Shown: one piece after another, positions 53,001 to 64,000 of the stretch
Position numbering within the stretch: the first letter of the stretch is position 1
Layout: each line of letters opens with the position of its first letter
Assembly: GCA_013289665.1 (NCBI GenBank)
Contig: JABCZN010000002.1
Coordinates: 124,001 to 188,000, forward strand
Source: Acidobacteriota bacterium
GTDB lineage: Bacteria; Acidobacteriota; Terriglobia; Acidiferrales; UBA7541
DNA length: 64,000 nucleotides
Direction of reading: 5' to 3'
Made by a program: the position numbers and the translations under genes
Notes under the pieces: generated by a model
Told to the model about the DNA's origin: nothing
Seen by the model: the letters and a program-made list of their open reading frames with translations, nothing else
Databases searched by the model: none

Positions 53001-53132
53001 GATGCGCAAAACCTCCTGCTGCTCGAGAATGGGGGGTATGGTTTCTGTCGTGGCCAAAGGGAAGCCCAGACAGCGCGCTTTCCGCACACTGCCTAAACTC
53101 CAAAGTATACGTCTAGGTTGAAATGCGGGCAA
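50085..53132 (-). CDS. uvrA: UvrABC excinuclease subunit A
   Basis: The damage-recognition ATPase of nucleotide excision repair. It has two ABC modules: Walker A VITGVSGSGKSSLAFDTV near residue 70 and VVTGVSGSGKSTLVHNVL near 680, with signatures LSGGESQRIQLA and LSGGEAQRLKLA. Zinc-binding Cys pairs are in FARCGQTFCIKC, CPRCQGFG, CPECGGTRL and CETCQGDG. At up to 1015 residues it is longer than the usual 940-960. The extra N-terminus may be non-coding, because all three candidate starts (TTG 53132, GTG 53084, TTG 53054) lack good ribosome sites. A real extension is possible. It heads a five-gene operon. Confidence 0.95.
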   Translation of the reverse strand: MPAFQPRRILWSLGSVRKARCLGFPLATTETIPPILEQQEVLRIRGARVHNLKNVSVDIPHNALTVITGVSGSGKSSLAFDTVYAEGQRRYVESLSAYARQFLERMEKPDVDEISGIAPAVAIRQKNSTRNPRSTVATSTEIYDYLRLLFARCGQTFCIKCASEVRRDSPEEIANRILALEPGRRFYVLYLLRMPAAEPSGAAKRTSRKKPAPLTEEALRLILAELQKRGFNRLYQDGRVHEFSSPETLLDVNFAKPVWVLVDRLAVNPESRSRLVDSLEICYREGGEAILEFVGEGSSGTAERLTFNERFECKNDGTLYQEPEPRLFSFNNPYGACPRCQGFGNTIDFDLNLVVPDPSKSLDDGAIEPWTKPKYRVLLQEAKKWAKGRGVPTNVAWRQLTTEQRRLILEGDPENAFEGVKGFFTWLERKKYKLHVRVFLSRYRGYATCPECGGTRLRAEARAVKITGQSITDLCKLTVKNARIFFAELELTEAQSKIADKILEEIRTRLQFLDEVGLDYLTLDRLTSTLSGGESQRIQLATSLGSHLVGAMYVLDEPSIGLHPRDTQRLIDILKSLRDLGNTVLVVEHDPDTIQAADRVIDLGPGAGELGGKLLFSGTYDEILKDLKSITGKYLSGESRIPVPATRHKPTGRFLRLYGATLHNLQNVDLMLPLGTLTVVTGVSGSGKSTLVHNVLYRALLARQNSASIREFCDRLDGDEQIKEVIIVDQSPVGRTPRSNPATYMKAFDAIRDVFAETPDAKRRGYAAGHFSFNVPGGRCETCQGDGTVTVEMQFLADVELICEECRGQRFKSSVLEVRYHGKNVHEVLGMTVREALAFFVNVPKVVSKLRVLNEVGLGYLRLGQSATTLSGGEAQRLKLAAHLTRSENQGVLYILDEPTTGLHFDDIAKLLGAFRRLLESGASLLVIEHNLDVIKSADWLIDMGPEGGDQGGKIIATGTPEQVARNVQSHTGRYLAKALANGNGAAKRPGNGIAPADGAAGLRAESGKATSRET

Positions 53133-53165
53133 ATCGGGCTTTACTACTGCAAAAACCGTGGTGAA

Positions 53166-54113
53166 TTACTGTTGCTGAAGCTTGATGCTCCCGATGCCGC
53201 CGTTGACTGAGAGATGAATCGTGGTGGGCGACTTGCCATACGCCTCGTTGACGTACTGCCCGTCTTCTTCCTTCAAGCCGTGCGTGTCAATCGAGCCCAG
53301 CCCGCCGTGCACAACCGCCACCACTCCCACATCCTTCGGCAAACGAATCGTCGCCTCGCCCACCCCGCCTTGAATCTCGGCTTCCAGGTCCTTCGCGCGC
53401 TCGCCCGAGAGATCCACGTCCGCCTGCCCCGCGCCGATGTTCAATTCCAGCCGCGTCAGGTCCACTTTCGCGAAGCGAAGAACGCCGCGGCCTGCCCCAA
53501 TATCAATCTCCAGATTGAGCGGAATCGAATCGTTCACCTTCAAATTCCAGGTGTTGTCGGAATTCGTCACCAAGGTCCCGCCGCCCTCCTGATCAATTCT
53601 CAGCTCTCCTGCGCCGTTTTGAACCGAATATTCGATCTTCGGCGCGTCCCACGAGTTTCCAAAAGAAAAATCAGCGTTCAACAGAGACTCCGCGCCCCCG
53701 CTCATGGCCAAGTCTCCCGCCGGCATCTTCACCGACATGCGCACGGACTTGGCGCCTTTCCCGTCAATCGATTCCACCTTGTGGGATTTCATCGAGGAGT
53801 GGCTTGGCCACTCATGCGAAGCAAAAGTGTGCCCCCGCCAGATCAAAGCGAAGAGCACCAGCAAAAACAGCACCGTCCCCAGCATGGTCCCGACGGGGAA
53901 CGCGGACGGCGCCTCCGGATTGCGCAGCCGCTGCGAGCGGTCCCAGAACATTCCCACCCCGGCAAAAATCAGAATCAGTGGCCAATACTTTCCCACCACC
54001 GGCCACGGATCGAAATTGGGCAACTCGCGCGAAAGCAGGATCAACCCGCCAAACGCAATCAGAAGCACCGGAAACACAATCGAGCCGCTCCGAACACCGC
54101 GATCCTTTGACAT
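53166..54113 (-). CDS. LiaF-like membrane protein (DUF5668 plus adhesin-like beta domain)
   Basis: A 315-residue protein. ATG 54113 follows GGGGAGAGG (spacing about six); the open frame to 54224 is rejected. Hydrophobic helices SIVFPVLLIAFGGLILLS, YWPLILIFAGVG and GTMLGTVLFLLVLFALIWRG form a LiaI/LiaF-type membrane domain (about residues 1-105). The C-terminal 200 residues repeat beta strands with Gly and Val (IGAGRGVLRFAKVDLTRLEL, NIGAGQADVDLSGERAKDLE), like the toast-rack/DUF2154 beta-helix. Such proteins sense or restrain envelope stress signalling. No two-component system adjoins it. Confidence 0.85.
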   Translation of the reverse strand: MSKDRGVRSGSIVFPVLLIAFGGLILLSRELPNFDPWPVVGKYWPLILIFAGVGMFWDRSQRLRNPEAPSAFPVGTMLGTVLFLLVLFALIWRGHTFASHEWPSHSSMKSHKVESIDGKGAKSVRMSVKMPAGDLAMSGGAESLLNADFSFGNSWDAPKIEYSVQNGAGELRIDQEGGGTLVTNSDNTWNLKVNDSIPLNLEIDIGAGRGVLRFAKVDLTRLELNIGAGQADVDLSGERAKDLEAEIQGGVGEATIRLPKDVGVVAVVHGGLGSIDTHGLKEEDGQYVNEAYGKSPTTIHLSVNGGIGSIKLQQQ

Positions 54114-54362
54114 AACCGACCTCTCCCCATTAAGTACGCAAAACCCACCCGAATGTTCCACTCTTGCTTTGCTGTGCGGGCCGACCCGGTCGGCCCGCTT
54201 TAGATACCATAACCGCCGCACCAAACCATCTCTTGTAGCGGCCGCCCGCCAACGGCGGGCGGACCGATGCCGGCATCCTATGTTCGCCCGGACAGAAGGT
54301 CAATTCACAACTTCCCAAACCCTTATGTTACAGTTCGCTAACTCACGAAAGGACCATCGCCC

Positions 54363-55538
54363 GTGGCAAAGTTCGACCGCACGATCTGGATCGTTCTCGA
54401 CAGCGTAGGCATCGGCCCGCTACCCGACGCGGCCGACTATGGCGACACCGGGCGCACCACGCTCGGCCACATTGCCGAATATCGCTCCCTAGAAATTCCA
54501 ACTCTCGTCGAACTCGGCCTCGCCAACATTGCCCCGCTAAAGAGCCTTCTTCCCGCCGCCGCTCCAAAAGCCTCCTACGGAAAAGGCGCAACGCATTCCC
54601 CCGGCAAAGACACGACCACCGGCCACTGGGAAATGGCCGGCGTGTGGCTCGACCAGGCATTCCCGGTTTACCCCCACGGTTTTCCCCCCGAAATCATCGA
54701 ACCCTTTGAAAAGCAGATCGGCCGCGAAACTCTCGGCAACAAACCTGCCTCCGGCACCGAAATCCTGAAAGAACTCGGCGAGGAACACGTCCGCACCGGC
54801 AAGCCCATCGTCTACACCTCGGGCGACAGCGTGTTTCAGATCGCCACTCATGAAAGTGTAATTCCCGTCCCCGAACTTTATCGAATGTGCGAAATTGCGC
54901 GGAAACTGCTCGACGGCAAACATCGCGTGGGCCGCGTAATCGCCAGACCTTTCCTAGGCACGACCGGCCATTTCACTCGCACCTCCAGGCGCCACGACTA
55001 CGCCGTCGATCCTCCAAAACCAATGCTCATGGATGTACTCGCCGAAAGGAAAATCCCCATCTTCGGCATCGGGAAAATTCGTGACATCTACAACGGCCGC
55101 GGCCTGGGCGACTACGTCACCACCAAATCCAACACTGATGGGATGGAAAAATTAACTGAGGCGCTTCGGCAAAGACAGAGTGGTCTGATTTTCTGCAACC
55201 TCGTGGATTTCGACATGCTCTACGGCCACCGCAAGGATCTCGAAGGTTTCGCCCGGTCGCTGGAAGAGTTTGACGCGCAGCTAGCTCCCTACCTGAAATT
55301 GCTCGGACAGACGGATCTTCTCATCATCACCGCGGACCACGGTTGCGACCCCGACCCTCGCTGGGAATCGACCGACCATTCCCGCGAGTACGTTCCCATC
55401 CTCGCCTACACGCCCACCCAAAAAAACGGCGCAAACCTCGGCACGAGAACAAGCCTGGCCGACATGGGCCAGACCATAGCCCAAAATTTCGCCACAGCTA
55501 TTCCGCACGGCACTAGTTTTCTGCCGGCGTTGTCGTAG
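54363..55538 (+). CDS. deoB: Phosphopentomutase
   Basis: A 391-residue alkaline-phosphatase-superfamily mutase interconverting ribose (or deoxyribose) 1- and 5-phosphate in nucleoside salvage. The metal site at the start is IWIVLDSVGIGPLPDAADYG. KDTTTGHWEMAGV is the nucleophile region (catalytic Thr). ITADHGCDPDPRWESTDHSR carries the second metal ligands. It starts at GTG 54363 with AAAGGA about ten bases upstream. The gene is solitary: no deoA, deoC or nucleoside kinase is present. Confidence 0.95.
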   Translation: MAKFDRTIWIVLDSVGIGPLPDAADYGDTGRTTLGHIAEYRSLEIPTLVELGLANIAPLKSLLPAAAPKASYGKGATHSPGKDTTTGHWEMAGVWLDQAFPVYPHGFPPEIIEPFEKQIGRETLGNKPASGTEILKELGEEHVRTGKPIVYTSGDSVFQIATHESVIPVPELYRMCEIARKLLDGKHRVGRVIARPFLGTTGHFTRTSRRHDYAVDPPKPMLMDVLAERKIPIFGIGKIRDIYNGRGLGDYVTTKSNTDGMEKLTEALRQRQSGLIFCNLVDFDMLYGHRKDLEGFARSLEEFDAQLAPYLKLLGQTDLLIITADHGCDPDPRWESTDHSREYVPILAYTPTQKNGANLGTRTSLADMGQTIAQNFATAIPHGTSFLPALS

Positions 55539-55552
55539 AAATGTCTTAGATT

Positions 55553-56521
55553 TTACTTCCCGGAAACTCCGCTGCTCGCCGTCGGCGCGTAATACCCATT
55601 CCTTGTCCGCGCCACCAGCTTCCCATGTCCGCGCGGCGGGATCACGTCCACACGCACGGTTCGAAATGTCCCGTCCTTCGCCCCATTCGAGGGATAATAA
55701 GCCAGCGTGTACTGGTGCCGGATATCGTGCGCGACCTGCTCGCAGATCGCGTGCACGTCGTCGACGTTCTCCGGGAAGAACGCCAGCCCGCCCGAAGCCT
55801 GCGCGATTTCCGTGAGCGCTTTCTTGGCGGTCTTCGCGCTTCGCTTGTTCTCCTGCCCCAGCAAGCCAATCGTATAGATCACTGTCGACGTCTTCTGAAT
55901 TTCCCGCAGCGTCTTCTCCAGCGAATTCCGGCTGGTGTTGTCCTCTCCGTCCGTGACGATCAGCAGCACCTTCTTCTCTTTCACGCCCTTCTTCAGGTGA
56001 TCGAGCGACCCGATGATGGCATCGTAAAGCGCCGTGCTGCCCCGCGAATCGATCCGCTCCAGCGCTTCCTTCAATTCCGGAATGCTGCTGGAAAAATCCT
56101 TGTCCAGGTCCAGGTAAAAATCGTCGTTGAAATTCACCACGAACGCTTCGTCCTGGGGGTTGCTGCTCTGCACCAGCGTCAGCGCCGCTTCGTTCACCCG
56201 CGGCCGCTTGTCGCGCATGCTGCCGCTGTTGTCAATCACCAGCCCCATGCTGACGGGAATATCCTCGCGCTTGAAGATGGAAAGTTTCTGCTCCACCTTG
56301 TCTTCATACACCCGGAAATTATCCTGCGTCAGTCCATCCACAAACTTGCCGCGGTCGTCGTTTACCGTCGTGTGCAGCACCACCAGGTTGACATCCACCC
56401 GGATGCGACCGCCGGACGGAGAAGCGCCGCTCTCCTGCCCTGGAGGAGGCGGTGGCGGAGGAGTGGCAACGGGGATTTGTGCGAACGAACCGTTCGACGC
56501 GAAGAGCACCCCAAACAACAA
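55553..56521 (-). CDS. Secreted VWFA-related acidobacterial-type protein
   Basis: The mature protein carries a von Willebrand A domain of the type catalogued in acidobacteria (TIGR03436-like). VDVNLVVLHTTVNDDRGKFV and GLTQDNFRVYEDKVEQKLSI form the N-terminal module. MGLVIDNSGSMRDKRP is the MIDAS DxSxS motif, VLLIVTDGEDNTSRNS is the Asp of the second loop, and the end is YAPTASSGVSGK. The start is unclear: TTG 56521 is the first initiation codon after the upstream stop, yet signal-peptide-like residues (RRHFRPFGLTVASLLFG) continue further upstream inside the previous gene in another frame. An overlapping start at ATG 56701 is the alternative. A Pro-rich run follows the signal. Confidence 0.85.
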   Translation of the reverse strand: MLFGVLFASNGSFAQIPVATPPPPPPPGQESGASPSGGRIRVDVNLVVLHTTVNDDRGKFVDGLTQDNFRVYEDKVEQKLSIFKREDIPVSMGLVIDNSGSMRDKRPRVNEAALTLVQSSNPQDEAFVVNFNDDFYLDLDKDFSSSIPELKEALERIDSRGSTALYDAIIGSLDHLKKGVKEKKVLLIVTDGEDNTSRNSLEKTLREIQKTSTVIYTIGLLGQENKRSAKTAKKALTEIAQASGGLAFFPENVDDVHAICEQVAHDIRHQYTLAYYPSNGAKDGTFRTVRVDVIPPRGHGKLVARTRNGYYAPTASSGVSGK

Positions 56522-56564
56522 GCTGGCAACGGTCAGCCCGAAAGGACGGAAATGCCTGCGCGCT

Positions 56565-57608
56565 TCAGTGTGCGGGCGCGTAGTATCCGGTCTTTGAATA
56601 CGTAGAGAGGGGCGGGAGTCCCTTGGGGGCGCGCAGCTTGACCTTGATTTTCCGCCACCGCGCGTCGTGAACGTGATTGCTTGGTTTGTATCCGAGCACA
56701 TATTGATTGCGCAGCTCCATGCCGATTTTCGACGCAATGTCCGGCAGTTCATTTAGATGCTCGACAGCGAAAACGCGGCCACCCGTTAGTTCCGTAACTT
56801 CGGAGAGCAGCGTTGGGCCGTTCAGCTCTTCCGGGGTGCGATTCCGATAACCAAGCGGGTCGTAGATGCCGATGGCATAGAGCTGGGTATCCGCTTCCTT
56901 GACCAAACGCTTGATGTCGTTCTCGTTGTACCTGCTATGATTATCCCCTCCATCGGAAAGAATCAGCAAGGCTCGCTTGGCGTTATGTGCACCCCTCATC
57001 TGGCTCAGGCCCAGATAGATGGCGTCCAGCAGCGCCGTGCGTCCCCGCGGCGCGGTCACCATCATGCGGCTCTGCAGGTCTTCGACGCTGTTGGTGAACG
57101 CACTCGTCAACTCCGCGCGTTCGTTGAACGTAACCAGGAAGAATTCATCTAGCGGATTTGCCGTCTTGAAAAAATCCAGCGCGGCCTCCCGCGCTTTATC
57201 AATCTTGTTCGACATGCTGCCGCTGAAATCAAAGATCACGCCAATCGAAATGGGCACGTCTTCAGAAGAAAACGTCACGATCTCCTGCTCGATGTTGTCT
57301 TCATATACCCGGAAGTTATCCTGCTCCAGCCCGGTGACCAGCCGATTGAAGGGATCCGTCACCGTGACGTTAACCAGGGCAAGATCCACGTCGGTGCGAA
57401 TCACCTTTCCCGGGTGAATGGTTACAGAAGGTGTGTTGTGGGATACATCAGTCAGCTTGGAAGGCGCAGGCGGTGGAACGGGATTACTTGAGGTGGTTGA
57501 CTCCTGGGCACGGAGCATGCTCAGACTCGCTGCCAGACAAAGGCAGCTGCATAGCCGGGCGGCAGCCATCACGGACACTACGCGAATCCTACACCAATCG
57601 CGTTTCAC
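56565..57608 (-). CDS. Secreted VWFA-related acidobacterial-type protein
   Basis: A 347-residue protein related to the gene downstream. GTG 57608 is preceded by GGGGGAG; the signal peptide spans about residues 14-36 (ARLCSCLCLAASLSMLRAQ). The N-terminal module reads VDLALVNVTVTDPFNRLVTG, then LEQDNFRVYEDNIEQEIVTF. The VWA domain has IGVIFDFSGSMSNKID (MIDAS), LLILSDGGDNHSRYNE and a C-terminal LRNQYVLGYKPSNHVHD. It ends YYAPAH. VWFA proteins bind metal ions and protein partners. Function in this clade is unknown. It is a tandem duplicate with the gene downstream. Confidence 0.9.
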   Translation of the reverse strand: MKRDWCRIRVVSVMAAARLCSCLCLAASLSMLRAQESTTSSNPVPPPAPSKLTDVSHNTPSVTIHPGKVIRTDVDLALVNVTVTDPFNRLVTGLEQDNFRVYEDNIEQEIVTFSSEDVPISIGVIFDFSGSMSNKIDKAREAALDFFKTANPLDEFFLVTFNERAELTSAFTNSVEDLQSRMMVTAPRGRTALLDAIYLGLSQMRGAHNAKRALLILSDGGDNHSRYNENDIKRLVKEADTQLYAIGIYDPLGYRNRTPEELNGPTLLSEVTELTGGRVFAVEHLNELPDIASKIGMELRNQYVLGYKPSNHVHDARWRKIKVKLRAPKGLPPLSTYSKTGYYAPAH

Positions 57609-57718
57609 GGCTCCCCCATCCTCCCGGTTCCCCAGGATGGCCGCGCGGATGACCCATCATAATCACGAGTTCCTCGGAAGGCAATAGTCCGCCCCCAGTT
57701 CTGCACTCCGAATTCCGA

Positions 57719-57871
57719 ATGGGCCAGGACAAAGCTTTCGCTTGGCTCGTTCGTTCCTATCGTCAGCGCGACCCCGGCACACCCGAATTCAGAACCGATC
57801 CGTTGATGAAAAGCCTCCGGCAGGACCCGCGCTTTAGTGAACTTCTGAACGAGATGCGGTTACCCAATTAG
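57719..57871 (+). pseudogene. C-terminal remnant of a TPR/kinase-type protein
   Basis: The plus strand reads MGQDKAFAWLVRSYRQRDPG, then TPEFRTDPLMKSLRQDPRFS and ELLNEMRLPN before a TAG at 57869-57871. This tail (acidic start, TDPLxxxLRxDPRFxxLLxxM) is characteristic of the end of TPR-containing protein kinases and winged-helix TPR regulators common in acidobacteria. Only about 50 residues remain and no upstream part was found. The surrounding 57609-58071 is otherwise empty. Confidence 0.6.
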
Positions 57872-58071
57872 CGAGCTCCCGCAGTTATGCCACCAAACTT
57901 TTCCTTGATCTCGTGACGTCGCGCTGCCATCTGCTAAGAGTGGGGGCCCTTTGCCCGGGCTCGAAACATCCATCTGCCCCGTCGCTAGCTCGTCAGAAAG
58001 CCCGCCGTCCCGCACCATCCAGATGACTGTGCTAGCATCGGCAGCGTGGCTCCACCTCCGGGGAACTTCTG

Positions 58072-58827
58072 ATGAGTGCCGACGAACCAAGAGTCGTAGT
58101 GGTCATCCCCGCGCGTTATGCTTCCACCCGCCTGCCCGGCAAGCCGCTGGTTCCGCTCGCCGGCAAGCCCATGGTCCAGCGAGTCTACGAGCGCGCGCGA
58201 CAAGCCCAAACCGTCCATCACGTCGTGGTAGCCACTGACGACCAGCGCATTATGGACGCCGTCCGCGCCTTCGGTGGCCAAGCGCGCATGACCCGCGTCG
58301 ATCACCGCACCGGCACCGAGCGCATCGCCGAAGTGGCCGCGCACGAGGAAGGAGACGTCTTCATCAACGTCCAGGGTGACGAACCGCTCGTCGACCCAGC
58401 CGCCATCGATGCCGCGGTCGCAGCGCTCCTTGAAGAACCCGCCGCCCAGATCTCGACGGTCGCCACTCCCATCCGCCACGGTGGCGACATCATGGATCCC
58501 AACGTCGTGAAGACCGTTCTCGACTTCGAAGGCAACGGCCTGTATTTTTCCCGCGCGCCGATCCCCTGGATCCGCGACACCCAGCAGAAAATCCACGTCA
58601 AATACTGGAAGCATTTGGGACTTTACGTTTTCCAGCGTGATGCCCTGCTCGAATACCCCACGCTGCCCCAAGGCGAGCTCGAGAAAATCGAACAGCTCGA
58701 GCAACTGCGCTGGCTCGAAAATGGCTGGAAAATCCGCGTAGCCGAAGTGCAACACGACGCGGTAAGCGTGGACGTCCCGGAAGACATAGCCCGCGTAGAA
58801 AAACTCCTCCACGAGCAAAAACTCTAA
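58072..58827 (+). CDS. kdsB: 3-deoxy-manno-octulosonate cytidylyltransferase (CMP-KDO synthetase)
   Basis: A 251-residue enzyme activating KDO as CMP-KDO for LPS inner core. VVVIPARYASTRLPGKPL is the nucleotide-binding start, VVVATDDQRIMDAVRAFGG follows, and FINVQGDEPLVDP holds the metal Asp. GLYVFQRDALLEYPTLPQGE with IEQLEQLRWLENGWKIRV completes the family. It shows the organism makes LPS with KDO. GGGG about seven bases ahead is the likely ribosome site. A terminator hairpin follows. Confidence 0.97.
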   Translation: MSADEPRVVVVIPARYASTRLPGKPLVPLAGKPMVQRVYERARQAQTVHHVVVATDDQRIMDAVRAFGGQARMTRVDHRTGTERIAEVAAHEEGDVFINVQGDEPLVDPAAIDAAVAALLEEPAAQISTVATPIRHGGDIMDPNVVKTVLDFEGNGLYFSRAPIPWIRDTQQKIHVKYWKHLGLYVFQRDALLEYPTLPQGELEKIEQLEQLRWLENGWKIRVAEVQHDAVSVDVPEDIARVEKLLHEQKL

Positions 58828-58839
58828 TCCAAAAATGTA

Positions 58840-58863
58840 GGGGCGGCCTGCCTGCGCCGCCCC
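58840..58863. terminator. GC-rich hairpin between convergent genes
   Basis: GGGGCGGC (58840-58847) and GCCGCCCC (58856-58863) form a perfect eight-pair stem with an eight-base loop, 12 bases after the kdsB stop. The trailing sequence is T-rich but not a clean U-tract (TCTTGCTGTTT). It may serve both kdsB and the convergent lipoprotein gene. Confidence 0.6.
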
Positions 58864-58947
58864 TCTTGCTGTTTCTGTCGTCTCTGTGCTCCGACCTCTG
58901 CGTACTCTCGGTCAAGCATTTCTCTTTTGCATTTTCTGTTCTCTTCC

Positions 58948-62908
<3,961 letters not shown>

Positions 62909-63101
62909 CACCCGTGTCATCTACATTGGTGCTCGGCTGAAGTAGCGACCTGCATGGAGAGCAAATTTTGCACCTTCCACACCCTCGCACCGGGAATTGT
63001 TTAGCTAAGTCTCATTCATTTCACTGTAACTTTACATTACAATACCGGCATCCTGATCCCGCGGCCTCAGACGCGCGCGCTCCCGCAGTAAGGAACGTCC
63101 C

Positions 63102-64000
63102 ATGTCCTTCCGATCCGTTTTCCTCGCGGTGGTAATCGCTTTCGTGCTGATCCTTGGCGCCTTCCTCCTGAATCGAGCCCGGCCGCGGGTAGAGACGGAT
63201 CAACCCAGCTCAGAAATGGTGCGCGCCACGGGAAAGTGCGCGGAGTGTCACGCGCGAACCCAGTATTCGGTCGTCCACGAATACGAAATGAGCGCACACG
63301 CCAGGAAGAGCGTGAACTGCCTGGACTGCCATCAACCGGCGAAGGGGCAGGAGAAAGAAGATCACCACGGTTTCGTCATCTCCAAGAAACTGACTGCCGG
63401 CAACTGTCGGAGTTGCCACGAGAATATCTATCAACAATTCTTGCGCAGCCGCCACGCGGCCCCGGCATGGGGCGCAATCTATGGGGAGACGGGCCTCACA
63501 CCGGAGCAAGTGGATTTTTCAGAGACCTATCAGCCCGGCGGTACGCGCAGGCCTCCCCATCCATTCGTGCAACTCGAAGGCGGCTCTGCGATGGCCAGTG
63601 GTTGTGAACAGTGCCACAGCGTCGGCAAGCCCAACACGGACGGAACGATCGGGACCTGCACCGTCTGCCACACCCGTCACACCAGTTCGGTGCGCATCGC
63701 CCGCCTGCCCGGCACTTGCGCGCAATGCCACATGGGACCGGACCATTCACAAATCGAAATCTACGAGGAATCGAAGCACGGCGTGATGTTCCAGGCGCAG
63801 GAGCATCTGATGAATCTGGATGCCGAACCAGGGAAGCTCACGACACGCGATATGTTCGTGCCCACCTGCGCCACGTGTCATATGAGCGGGCTCAACGGAC
63901 TCGGCGTCACCCACGATCCATCCGAGCGATTGTCCTACTATTTGGCAAATGCGGTTACCGGGAAGCGTCCAAACTTTGCCTCCAATCAAGTCAAGATGAA
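63102..64000 (+). CDS. Multiheme cytochrome c, HAO/octaheme-like (partial)
   Basis: About 299 residues are present before the right edge cuts the gene. An N-terminal anchor or signal (FLAVVIAFVLILGAFLLN) is followed by seven CxxCH heme sites in order: CAECH, CLDCH, CRSCH, CEQCH, CTVCH, CAQCH and CATCH. The segment CAQCHMGPDHSQIEIYEESK with HGVMF, then CATCHMSGLNGLGV, matches the hydroxylamine-oxidoreductase/octaheme cytochrome branch. Electron transfer to or from N compounds is a family possibility; the substrate cannot be read here. AAGGAA lies seven bases ahead of ATG 63102. Confidence 0.85.
   Translation, partial: MSFRSVFLAVVIAFVLILGAFLLNRARPRVETDQPSSEMVRATGKCAECHARTQYSVVHEYEMSAHARKSVNCLDCHQPAKGQEKEDHHGFVISKKLTAGNCRSCHENIYQQFLRSRHAAPAWGAIYGETGLTPEQVDFSETYQPGGTRRPPHPFVQLEGGSAMASGCEQCHSVGKPNTDGTIGTCTVCHTRHTSSVRIARLPGTCAQCHMGPDHSQIEIYEESKHGVMFQAQEHLMNLDAEPGKLTTRDMFVPTCATCHMSGLNGLGVTHDPSERLSYYLANAVTGKRPNFASNQVKM

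Overview
The window is chromosomal DNA of a GC-rich bacterium, most likely a member of the Acidobacteriota. Three things point there: two tandem secreted von Willebrand factor A proteins of the type first catalogued in acidobacteria, an Oar-like TonB-dependent receptor with a carboxypeptidase-regulatory-like N-terminus paired with a multi-copy DUF5666 protein, and a diderm gene set (kdsB, pilMNOPQ, uvrA, uvrC). Class or genus cannot be fixed from the sequence alone. Most of the window is core genome, with one accessory stretch at about 10.8-15.5 kb.

Layout. 1-3.1 kb: DUF5666 protein and TonB receptor (minus; receptor cut by the window edge). 3.3-4.9 kb: formate-tetrahydrofolate ligase. 5.3-7.6 kb: a PilZ/Sel1-type membrane protein and a coiled-coil membrane protein. 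8.0-10.8 kb: GT2 glycosyltransferase and a GT-C/TPR membrane protein. 10.8-15.5 kb (accessory): two RHS-gene remnants around a HEAT-like ORF and a DUF433/DUF5615 toxin-antitoxin-like pair whose toxin is frameshifted, a small HTH gene with a near-leaderless promoter, small unknown genes, an unlisted selenocysteine tRNA gene, and a decayed tyrosine recombinase beside it.

15.8-21.3 kb: a large coiled-coil protein with a cyclase-homology domain, tsaE, the bifunctional NAD(P)HX repair enzyme and an SDR reductase. 21.3-27.2 kb: an RsbU-type phosphatase, two APC permeases and thiE. 27.2-30.2 kb: accC, accB and an Xaa-Pro peptidase, separated by an intrinsic terminator from the pilM-N-O-P-Q operon (30.3-35.4 kb), which begins with an excisionase-like HTH gene. 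36-37.5 kb: UbiD-type decarboxylase. 38-42.6 kb: secreted phosphoesterase, cysteine desulfurase and mnmA (a sulfur-relay pair for tRNA thiolation).

42.6-53.1 kb: DUF2064 transferase, DUF948- and YtxH-like envelope proteins, uvrC, a small TPR protein, and a tightly packed minus-strand operon uvrA - TPR protein - two exported helical proteins - SprT-like metalloprotease. 53.2-57.6 kb: LiaF-like membrane protein, deoB, two VWFA proteins. 57.7-64 kb: a gene-tail remnant, kdsB, a repeat lipoprotein with a small exported partner, pyrG behind a strong sigma70-type promoter, and the start of a multiheme (HAO-like) cytochrome c cut by the right edge.

The observations most worth following are the tRNA-Sec with its recombinase scar, the cyclase-homology protein, the uvrA-SprT operon, the RHS scar, the terminator abutting the peptidase start codon, and the multiheme cytochrome.
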